From assembly GCA_035527275.1 (NCBI GenBank), contig DATLBA010000127.1, positions 1 to 5,556 of the forward strand: a stretch of DNA of 5,556 bases. The letters are read 5' to 3'. Positions within the stretch are counted from its first letter, which is position 1, and each line of letters starts with the position of its first letter. The notes under the pieces are model-generated. The model had not been told where the DNA came from. It saw only the letters and a program-made list of their open reading frames with translations, and did not search any database. Positions 1 to 4,351 of the stretch are shown here, one piece after another. The translations under genes and the position numbers were made by a program. This DNA is from DATLBA01 sp035527275. Lineage in GTDB: Bacteria > Planctomycetota > Phycisphaerae > FEN-1346.

Positions 1-149
1 TCCTCGCCCCGCAGCAGTCGGACGACCGCCTCGGCCTTGCGTCGGGCGGAGAAGCGGCCCCGCTCGGCCGCGCGGCCTTCGGGGGCTTCTCCGGTCGCCC
101 TCCGGGCTCCCTCCGAAGCCCCCGAAGGCCCATGCTCCATCTTCCCCAT
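1..149 (-). CDS. Transposase OrfA, N-terminal part (IS3-type helix-turn-helix protein), runs off left edge
   Basis: The minus strand reads 49 codons from ATG 149 to the window edge without a stop. After a low-complexity leader (MEHGPSGASEGARRATGEAP, residues 4-23) comes RGRFSARRKAEAVVRLLRGE at residues 34-49 and just before them. I recognise this as the opening of the helix-turn-helix OrfA proteins of IS3-like elements, which bind the element's ends and act with an OrfB DDE integrase. The start is fixed by a strong ribosome binding site, AAAGGAG at 163-157, seven bases before ATG 149; a second in-frame ATG at 140 is less well placed. The helix-turn-helix core, OrfB and the other end of the element lie outside the window. 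The rightward reading of the same DNA is taken as a shadow. The family assignment is from memory of the motif, so subgroup and activity are unknown. Confidence 0.72.
   Translation of the reverse strand, partial: MGKMEHGPSGASEGARRATGEAPEGRAAERGRFSARRKAEAVVRLLRGE
74..130. repeat. 16-bp perfect inverted repeat inside the transposase 5' region
   Basis: GGCCTTCGGGGGCTTC at 74-89 is the exact reverse complement of GAAGCCCCCGAAGGCC at 115-130, with a 25-base loop that is itself GC-rich. It lies about 20 to 75 bases into the transposase coding sequence and encodes the low-complexity Gly/Ser/Glu/Ala leader. A stem this stable near the start of a message could slow translation of the transposase. That role is inferred. 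Confidence 0.75.
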
Positions 150-1664
150 CTGGACACTCCTTTCCGTTCGGTTCTGCTTACCCTATCGGATACAAACGAG
201 TGTCCAATCCAACCCTGGGGCGGGAGACACATTCGCAACTCCGTCTTCGTCCCGCGTTACTATAACCCTGAGATTGCAGATCGGCTCGAAGAACTCAAGG
301 CGACGCACGACCTGGTTGTCCTGGGGGACTTGAAGGCAAATGGATGGCTCAAGACCGATACCGGTCACGAAATCGGCAAGATGGCATACGGAACGGGAGA
401 AATCCCGTTCATTCGGACATCAGACATTTCAAATTGGGAGTTGAAAGCAGACCCCAAGCAAGGGGTAAGTGAGGGCATTTATGCGGACTATTCGTCTCGC
501 CAGGATGTCCAAGCGGGAGACATTTTCTTTGTTCGAGATGGCACATACTTGATTGGGCAGACTTGTATGCTGACCAGACATGATCTTCCCTGCCTTTACC
601 AGTCTCATATCCTAAAATTCCGCGTCAGTTCCGATGGCCCGATTCCCCCATCTTTGCTTTTGACGTGCCTCAATACGCCTGTTGTAAAACGCCAGATTCG
701 TGCGAAACAGTTCACTGCAGACATCATCGATACTATTGGAAATAGGTATCTTGAGCTGGTTATACCGGTCCCGAAAGATGGCAAGCGGCGGAACGCTATC
801 ACAAGGGATATTGAGGCAAATATCGCCACGCGAGTTGAGTTGCGGGAGAGAATACGACGTATTCCCCTGTGGGCGGAAGGTCATTTGCCCACACTAGAAC
901 AACCTGTTCCCGCAGACTGGGAATGGCGCATCGAACATTCAGGCAATCCTGGGTTCGCGTGTAAAGTGTCGCAGATAAAATTGGAGATATATGTTCCAAA
1001 ATACTACGACCCGCAGATTGATTATGATCTCCGCGTCATGAGCAGGACACACGACCTTGTCCCCTTGGCGGACTTGGTAAAATCCAAAACCCTTTCCTGG
1101 GATACCGGCATTGAAATCGGGAAAATGGCCTACGGAACCGGCCCGATTCCCTTTATCCGCACGTCCGACATATCCAACTGGGAACTAAAAGGCGATCCCA
1201 AGCAGAATGTCAGCGAGGAGATTTACGAGGATAACAAGCAGGACGTGCAAGCCGAGGATGTCTTCGTTGTGCGGGACGGCACCTATCTGGTTGGGACGTC
1301 GTGCATCCTCACCGAACACGACACCAAGGTTCTCTACTGCGGCGGAATTTACAAGTTGCGAGCCAACGACAAGAAGAAACTCGATCCGTATCTGCTTCTG
1401 GCTTTGCTCAACACGCCGATTGTCCGGCGGCAGATGTGGGCAAAGCAGTTCACCCGCGACATTATCGACACGCTTGGCAAGCGGCTTTTCGGGGTCGTTC
1501 TGCCGATTCCCAAAGATGCCAAGGTTCGTCAGAGAATTGCTGAGGAGACCCGGCGGGTGATCGAAACCCGCGTCAAGTTGCGCAACCGCGCCAAAGAAAT
1601 CGCGTTTGAGGTCGAGGGCATCGGTCGCCTTATTGACCTCTGCATTGTCAATGGAACGCGGTAA
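132..1664 (+). CDS. Type I restriction-modification specificity (HsdS-like) protein with two similar target-recognition domains, 5' end replaced by an insertion sequence
   Basis: An open frame of 510 codons ends at TAA 1662-1664. It consists of two tandem copies of one domain, residues about 40-240 and 288-487. Each starts VP(R/K)YY(N/D)P(E/Q)I, then EIGKMAYGTG, IPFIRTSDISNWELK, an acidic-to-VRDGTYL segment, an LLL..LNTP(V/I)V(K/R)RQ helix, QFT.DIIDT(I/L)G and an IPKD-type motif, and closes with an Arg/Glu-rich helix. This is the order seen in HsdS subunits and in specificity regions of type IIG enzymes, which choose the DNA sequence methylated or cut. The similarity begins at about 249, and no ATG, GTG or TTG lies in frame between 207 and 249. 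Residues 1-25 are therefore probably insertion-sequence DNA read in an irrelevant frame, and ATG 132 is a fallback start. G+C near 50% contrasts with the core genes. No hsdM or hsdR follows. It may be inactive, or expressed from the element. The family is fairly sure; the start is not. Confidence 0.75.
   Translation: MLHLPHLDTPFRSVLLTLSDTNECPIQPWGGRHIRNSVFVPRYYNPEIADRLEELKATHDLVVLGDLKANGWLKTDTGHEIGKMAYGTGEIPFIRTSDISNWELKADPKQGVSEGIYADYSSRQDVQAGDIFFVRDGTYLIGQTCMLTRHDLPCLYQSHILKFRVSSDGPIPPSLLLTCLNTPVVKRQIRAKQFTADIIDTIGNRYLELVIPVPKDGKRRNAITRDIEANIATRVELRERIRRIPLWAEGHLPTLEQPVPADWEWRIEHSGNPGFACKVSQIKLEIYVPKYYDPQIDYDLRVMSRTHDLVPLADLVKSKTLSWDTGIEIGKMAYGTGPIPFIRTSDISNWELKGDPKQNVSEEIYEDNKQDVQAEDVFVVRDGTYLVGTSCILTEHDTKVLYCGGIYKLRANDKKKLDPYLLLALLNTPIVRRQMWAKQFTRDIIDTLGKRLFGVVLPIPKDAKVRQRIAEETRRVIETRVKLRNRAKEIAFEVEGIGRLIDLCIVNGTR
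151..207 (-). promoter_or_regulatory. Insertion-sequence end: terminal repeat, possible promoter and transposase leader
   Basis: Reading leftwards, TGGACACTC (206-198) is matched by its exact complement GAGTGTCCA (159-151), 38 bases further on and directly before the transposase ATG. A promoter-like pair fits between them: TTGGAC at 207-202 and TAGGGT at 185-180 with a 16-base spacer. That would start RNA near 173, downstream of the outer repeat arm. The ribosome binding site AAAGGAG (163-157) partly overlaps the inner arm. I infer that the element ends at about 206-208 because the protein-coding similarity of the neighbouring gene begins just to the right. The exact boundary and any target duplication cannot be fixed without the other end. 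Confidence 0.45.
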
Positions 1665-1780
1665 TCGTCTGAAAAGGCCATTTTCACGGCCTGGCGCATG
1701 GCTGCCTGTTCCTTTGGCTACGCAACGCTCAATAGGAACGCAGACCCTGAGGCGGTCCAGGAAATGTATTGAGGTCCGAG

Positions 1781-1804
1781 TTCCGGGGACATACACCTTA
1801 ATTC
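1781..1804 (+). repeat. Possible relic of a REP/IS200-type (RAYT-associated) element
   Basis: The stretch contains GGGGACATACACCTTAATTC. It resembles the common GGGGACAGTATACTTAATTC-type motif that I associate with REP-associated tyrosine transposases (IS200-like). No transposase reading frame is nearby, so at most this is a solo end or a remnant. The match is from memory and imperfect. Confidence 0.3.
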
Positions 1805-1820
1805 AGCCTCGTTCGCAGAC

Positions 1821-1848
1821 CCGCCATAGCCGCCTTAGGCGACGGCGG
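1821..1848. repeat. GC-rich interrupted palindrome
   Basis: Nested arms CCGCC...GGCGG surround an inner CGCC-TTA-GGCG stem, giving an imperfect hairpin about 28 bases long. It marks the left edge of the cluster of palindromic repeats downstream of the specificity gene. It has no T-run, so it is not a convincing terminator. Confidence 0.5.
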
Positions 1849-1920
1849 GAGGGGCGGCTGAGAGCCGCAGGCCGCGGCGCGTCATGGCACACAACAGTGG
1901 ACGAAGTATTTCCGCAAAAA

Positions 1921-1984
1921 GCCCCGACGGGGCGCTTGATAGTAGCCCAGGGCGCAAGCCAGCCGCAGGCTGGCCAGCCCTGGG
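1921..1984. repeat. Palindrome pair: GCCCCGACGGGGC plus a nested CCCAGGGC...GCCCTGGG stem
   Basis: GCCCCGACGGGGC (1921-1933) is a perfect 6+1+6 palindrome. Thirteen bases on, CCCAGGGC (1946-1953) pairs with GCCCTGGG (1977-1984) and encloses a second perfect stem, GCCAGCC-GCA-GGCTGGC (1958-1974). The GCCGCAGGC core at 1962-1970 recurs at 1864-1872 and 2052-2060. These look like mobile, REP-like intergenic repeats. They also create spurious open frames with SPDGA- and PTGR-like peptides. Confidence 0.65.
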
Positions 1985-2001
1985 TAGGCGGAGATCGCAA
2001 A

Positions 2002-2113
2002 CCCCCTCCTTTTCTTTTTTTAGGAGCCCCGTAGGGGCGACTGAATCGCGTGCCGCAGGCCGTGGTTTCAATCGCCCCGATGGGGCTCAAAAAGAAAAAA
2101 GGAAAATGGGGGG
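2002..2113. repeat. Imperfect inverted repeat of about 110 bp with homopolymer-rich outer arms
   Basis: The left arm runs from a C/T-only tract (2002-2020) through GCCCCGTAGGGGC (2026-2038) and GACTGAA. The right arm mirrors it: TTTCAATC, GCCCCGATGGGGC (2074-2086), then an A/G-rich tract ending in GGGGGG at 2113. The centre carries GCCGCAGGC (2052-2060). Each arm therefore contains its own small hairpin inside one large foldback. The order T-run, stem on either strand is wrong for an intrinsic terminator. It contains no gene. Confidence 0.65.
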
Positions 2114-2163
2114 TGGGCTTGTCGCCTACCACGGGCTTACGCCTCGTGGCTAGAGCGCGGTCC

Positions 2164-2216
2164 GCCCCGATGGGGCTGAAGCACGGATGCCGGGGCGCGC
2201 CCCCGCCCAAGGCGGG
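2164..2216. repeat. Cluster of three short GC palindromes
   Basis: In 53 bases there are GCCCCGATGGGGC (2164-2176, the fourth copy of the GCCCC-N3-GGGGC family), the perfect 12-mer GGGGCGCGCCCC (2192-2203), and CCCGCC-CAA-GGCGGG (2202-2216). The second and third overlap and would compete when folded. Confidence 0.6.
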
Positions 2217-2247
2217 CAGGCCCGGCCTACATTTTCGCGGCACGCTT

Positions 2248-2276
2248 TCACCTAGTTACCCAGTCACCTAGTCACC
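2248..2276. repeat. 8-bp tandem array (TCACCTAG-type, about 3.6 copies)
   Basis: TCACCTAG, TTACCCAG, TCACCTAG and a partial TCACC follow each other without gaps. The period of eight and the absence of any surrounding reading frame mark it as a short tandem repeat, probably produced by slippage. Confidence 0.65.
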
Positions 2277-2331
2277 CCCGTCTGTTCATTTTAACAGTCG
2301 CGACCTGCGTAAAATGACGCAGTGGCCGTCA

Positions 2332-2359
2332 ACTCCGCATTCCGCACTCCGAATTCCGC
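2332..2359. repeat. 7-bp tandem array, four copies of consensus AYTCCGM
   Basis: Four contiguous heptamers at 2332, 2339, 2346 and 2353 alternate ACTCCG- and ATTCCG-. They resemble the short tandem heptamer repeats known from cyanobacterial and some planctomycete intergenic DNA. A second heptamer array with a related unit lies at 2687-2714. Confidence 0.65.
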
Positions 2360-2411
2360 GCTGGTCGAACGCACGTAAGTGTTATGGACGTATGTCTAAC
2401 CATATGAGTAC

Positions 2412-2477
2412 AAAACACGCAAAAAACGATACAAAAACGATCAAAATGGATACAGTTTCAGTCAAAAACGTCAAAAA
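2412..2477. other. Helically phased A-tracts, predicted intrinsically bent DNA
   Basis: Runs of four to six A occur at 2412-2415, 2421-2426, 2433-2437, 2443-2446, 2464-2468 and 2473-2477. First to last centre is about 61.5 bp, close to six turns at 10.25 bp, with one turn lacking an A-run (near 2455). A-tracts in phase with the helix bend DNA. Less regular A/T runs continue at 2570-2635. No promoter or gene is evident beside it, so the role is unknown. Confidence 0.5.
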
Positions 2478-2525
2478 CCAGTACGGTTTCGTCTTGCCTA
2501 GTTTAACATTGCTCCTGCATACCCC

Positions 2526-2545
2526 CCTTGGCGCTAGCGCCAAGG
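2526..2545. repeat. Perfect 20-bp palindrome CCTTGGCGCTAGCGCCAAGG
   Basis: All ten base pairs match about a central CTAG. It could be a dimeric protein-binding site or another REP-like hairpin. A DnaA-box-like TTATCCACAA lies on the opposite strand at 2560-2551, six bases away, but it is alone. No flanking gene would clearly be regulated by it. Confidence 0.5.
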
Positions 2546-2647
2546 CCGTTTTGTGGATAACTTGACCCTAAAAAGCGCGCCAAACCGCGCCAAAAATGTG
2601 TTTTTCGGAAAACCAAAATGCGACTTACGTCAAAACGGCCACGGCGA

Positions 2648-2682
2648 GATCCCTCGACTCGCTTCGCTCGCTCGGGATGACA
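2648..2682. repeat. Widespread dispersed repeat (ATCCCTCG...CGGGATGA type)
   Basis: The segment from GATCCCTCGACTCGC through GCTCGGGATGA is a sequence type that recurs in intergenic DNA of many bacteria. Its reverse translation gives the familiar spurious peptide HPERAKRVEGSR. The ends ATCCC and GGGAT are inverted. I recognise it from that peptide signature; the copy number in this genome is not known from the window. Confidence 0.55.
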
Positions 2683-2686
2683 ACGC

Positions 2687-2714
2687 GGGGAATGGGGAAC
2701 GGGCAATGGGCAAC
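2687..2714. repeat. 7-bp tandem array, four copies of consensus GGGSAAY
   Basis: Heptamers at 2687, 2694, 2701 and 2708 read GGGGAAT, GGGGAAC, GGGCAAT, GGGCAAC. The last base alternates T/C while position four switches G to C halfway, so it looks like a duplicated pair of heptamers. On the other strand the unit (RTTSCCC) resembles the AYTCCGM array at 2332-2359. Confidence 0.65.
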
Positions 2715-2719
2715 ACTTA

Positions 2720-2743
2720 GCCCGCCGTGAATACACGGCGGGC
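2720..2743. repeat. Strong perfect hairpin, 10-bp stem with AATA loop
   Basis: GCCCGCCGTG (2720-2729) pairs exactly with CACGGCGGGC (2734-2743). The hairpin is flanked by near-copies of CAACA-TTAG at 2711-2720 and 2752-2760. It lies about 50 bases past the ispH stop and might stall polymerase or protect the 3' end of the operon message, but no U-run follows on either strand. It could equally be a mobile REP-like unit. Confidence 0.55.
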
Positions 2744-2761
2744 AACAGGGCAACAATTAGC

Positions 2762-2779
2762 CGGTCGCCTTGGCGACCG
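2762..2779 (-). terminator. Hairpin just after ispH, weak terminator candidate
   Basis: CGGTCGCC and GGCGACCG form a perfect 8-bp stem with a two-base loop, 14 bases beyond the ispH stop codon. The bases that follow in the leftward direction (GCTAATTGTTG) are only modestly T-rich, so this is not a classical intrinsic terminator. Position is the main argument. Confidence 0.35.
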
Positions 2780-2793
2780 CGTAAAAGAGCAAC

Positions 2794-3639
2794 TTAGGAG
2801 AGTTCGCGGATGCGGCGGCTAACGGCGTCAATGATCCATTGGGGGGTCGAGGCGCCTGCGGCAATTCCGATACGCCGGCGTCCGGCGAGGTGGTCCGCCA
2901 TCACTTCCCCCGCATGTTCGAGGTGGTACGTCTGGACGCCGCGCGAGGCGCACAGTTCGGTCAGGCGATTCGTGTTGGCGCTATTGCGGCCGCCGATGAC
3001 GAACATGACGTCCACGCGTCCGGCCAGGTCGGCGGCGGCCTGCTGGCGCTGGACCGTGGCGGCGCAAATCGTGTTCACGATGCGGACTTCCCGAAGGTCG
3101 CGCGAGGCCAATTCGGCGGCGATGCGGCGGAACTCATCGGGCGAGAACGTGGTTTGCGCCACCAGGGCCACGCGATCCGAAAGGTCCATCTGCTGCACGG
3201 ACTCCAGGCTCCCGACCACGATGGCCGCCGGGGCGTAACCGCGGATGGCCCGGACCTCCGGATGGGCCTCGTCGCCCGCGACGATCACCTGGTAACCGGC
3301 GTTCTCGAGTTCCGCCGTCAGGCTCTGGGCACGGTGAACGAGGGGGCACGTGGCGTCGAGAATCCGCAACCCTCGCCGGCGGGCCTCGGCCACGATGTCC
3401 GGCTGGAGGCCATGGCTGCGTATCAGGAGCGTGCCGCCGGAGGCCTCGTCGAGCGACTGGATGACGCGGAACCCCTTCTCGGCCAGCCGCGCGACTTCCT
3501 GGGGATTGTGGATAAGCGGTCCGAGGCAATAGACGGGTCGGCCCTGGGCGAGGGCCTGCTCGGCCATTTCGAGAGCCCTGCGGACGCCGAAACAGACGCC
3601 GCTGCCGGCCGCAACCTCGATCGTGGGCTGGTTTGACAT
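2794..3639 (-). CDS. ispH: 4-hydroxy-3-methylbut-2-enyl diphosphate reductase (IspH/LytB)
   Basis: IspH is a cytoplasmic [4Fe-4S] enzyme that reduces HMBPP to isopentenyl and dimethylallyl diphosphate, the last step of the MEP pathway. The 281-residue protein starts MSNQPTIEVAAGSGVCFGV. Three cluster cysteines are in place: C16 (GVCFGV), C98 (DATCPLVH) and C192 (NTICAAT). The substrate pocket is also complete: H44, H76 (RSHG), H126 and E128 (HPEV), T163 (QTT), S220 and N222 (NSANTNRL), and S264 (GAST). Length is usual for the short bacterial form. ATG 3639 is chosen because homology begins right after it; the open frame extends upstream to 3906 but that part overlaps plsC and resembles nothing. 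Only a weak GGGG precedes the start. It is last in the cmk-plsC-ispH set, 73 bases after plsC. Function is very likely and no defect is seen. Confidence 0.96.
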   Translation of the reverse strand: MSNQPTIEVAAGSGVCFGVRRALEMAEQALAQGRPVYCLGPLIHNPQEVARLAEKGFRVIQSLDEASGGTLLIRSHGLQPDIVAEARRRGLRILDATCPLVHRAQSLTAELENAGYQVIVAGDEAHPEVRAIRGYAPAAIVVGSLESVQQMDLSDRVALVAQTTFSPDEFRRIAAELASRDLREVRIVNTICAATVQRQQAAADLAGRVDVMFVIGGRNSANTNRLTELCASRGVQTYHLEHAGEVMADHLAGRRRIGIAAGASTPQWIIDAVSRRIRELS

Positions 3640-3673
3640 CTTTTGCCCCGTATGAAGATCCCCGCGTGCTTCC

Positions 3674-3707
3674 GACCGCGGCTCGAAAACGACCGCGGCT
3701 CGAAACC
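3674..3707. repeat. 17-bp tandem duplication between plsC and ispH
   Basis: GACCGCGGCTCGAAAAC at 3674-3690 is followed directly by a copy at 3691-3707 that differs at one base. Each unit contains the palindrome CCGCGG. It fills about half of the gap between the plsC stop and the ispH start. It may be simple slippage or two adjacent protein-binding sites affecting ispH. Confidence 0.7.
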
Positions 3708-3712
3708 TTAAC

Positions 3713-4351
3713 CTATGGGCCGCCGCGCGGCTTGCGCCGGAGTTCGGCCTGAAGGTCAAGCATCCGCTGCCGGAGGATGCCCATGAGGGCATCGGGGTCC
3801 CCCGCCGCCGCCTCGGCCGCCGAGAGGGCCTGGCCGTAGGCCACGCGTACGCGGCGCGGCCGGGGAAGCCGGTTGGAGCGCGGCCAGGCCTCAAAAGCCC
3901 CGTCAATCACCATCGGCACCACGGGGACGCCGGCCCGAGCGGCAATCGCGATGGGTCCGCCCTGAAGCGGTCCGATGGAGCCGTCGAGCGTCCGCGTGCC
4001 TTCGGGGAACATCAGGACGGCCGCGCCGTCCTTCAGCCGCCGAAGCGCTTCGCGAACGGCCCCCAGGTCGGCGCTGGAGCGGCGGACCGGAAACGCGTAG
4101 AGGCTCCGGATGAGCGCCGCAAACAGCGGAAACCGGAAGAGGGTCTCCCGGGCCATCGGATGGAGCGGCCGGCCGAGGCCCACGGCCGCCAGAATCGGGT
4201 CGAGGAAACTCTGATGGTTCGAGATGACGAGGACGCCGCCCGTGCGGGGCAACCGTTCGCGGTGGTCCACGCGCAAGTCAAACAGGGCGATGCAGAGGAT
4301 CCGCGCCACCTGCCGAAGCATCGCGTACCAGGCGTGCCGGAGCCGCTTCAC
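3713..4351 (-). CDS. plsC: 1-acyl-sn-glycerol-3-phosphate acyltransferase (PlsC family)
   Basis: This 212-residue protein belongs to the PlsC/LPLAT acyltransferases, which transfer an acyl chain from acyl-ACP or acyl-CoA to lysophosphatidate to make phosphatidate at the inner membrane. Motif I is NHQSFLDP, with catalytic H46 and D51 (HX4D). The substrate-binding region ARETLFRFPLF lies at 67-77, FPEGTR at 115-120, and GVPVVPMVIDGA at 141-152. The N-terminus is amphipathic to hydrophobic (about 8-26) and probably attaches to the membrane. The start is GTG 4351: it overlaps the cmk stop by four bases (GTGA) and is preceded by AAGGAGG four bases away, so the two genes are translationally coupled. 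The end is TAG 3713-3715. The family is certain; other lysophospholipid acceptors cannot be excluded. Confidence 0.92.
   Translation of the reverse strand: MKRLRHAWYAMLRQVARILCIALFDLRVDHRERLPRTGGVLVISNHQSFLDPILAAVGLGRPLHPMARETLFRFPLFAALIRSLYAFPVRRSSADLGAVREALRRLKDGAAVLMFPEGTRTLDGSIGPLQGGPIAIAARAGVPVVPMVIDGAFEAWPRSNRLPRPRRVRVAYGQALSAAEAAAGDPDALMGILRQRMLDLQAELRRKPRGGP

Noticed and set aside
37..333. 98-codon rightward frame over the insertion-sequence end
   Set aside because: It crosses the element boundary and overlaps both the transposase and the specificity gene; it shows no motif or start signal.
1185..1796. 203-codon minus-strand frame opposite the second recognition domain
   Set aside because: It is antisense to a frame with clear repeated domains, and no motif was recognised.
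1606..2243. Overlapping open frames on both strands through the palindrome cluster
   Set aside because: Their peptides are read-outs of GC palindromes (SPDGA, PTGR, GRKP patterns), with no domain, start signal or consistent frame. They are repeat artefacts.
2400..2600. Replication origin
   Set aside because: Only one DnaA-box-like site and no dnaA, dnaN or rep gene; AT-richness and bends alone are not enough.
1920..2720. CRISPR array
   Set aside because: Repeats are 7-17 bp, have irregular spacing and no uniform spacers, and no cas genes are present.
2314..2745. Small open frames of about 80 residues on each strand
   Set aside because: One spans tandem heptamers and A-tracts. The other contains the HPERAKRVEGSR peptide typical of a dispersed repeat. 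Neither has a ribosome binding site.
1665..2793. tRNA, rRNA or known riboswitch
   Set aside because: No cloverleaf, no TTCGANTC-type T-loop with matching arms, and no recognisable riboswitch core were found by reading both strands.
2839..3636. 265-codon open frame opposite ispH
   Set aside because: It is antisense to a complete, motif-perfect ispH, and the long frame follows from high third-position G+C.
3640..3906. Upstream extension of ispH to a 370-residue protein
   Set aside because: The extra 89 residues overlap plsC in another frame, are Arg/Pro/Gly-rich and match nothing known; family homology starts at 3639.
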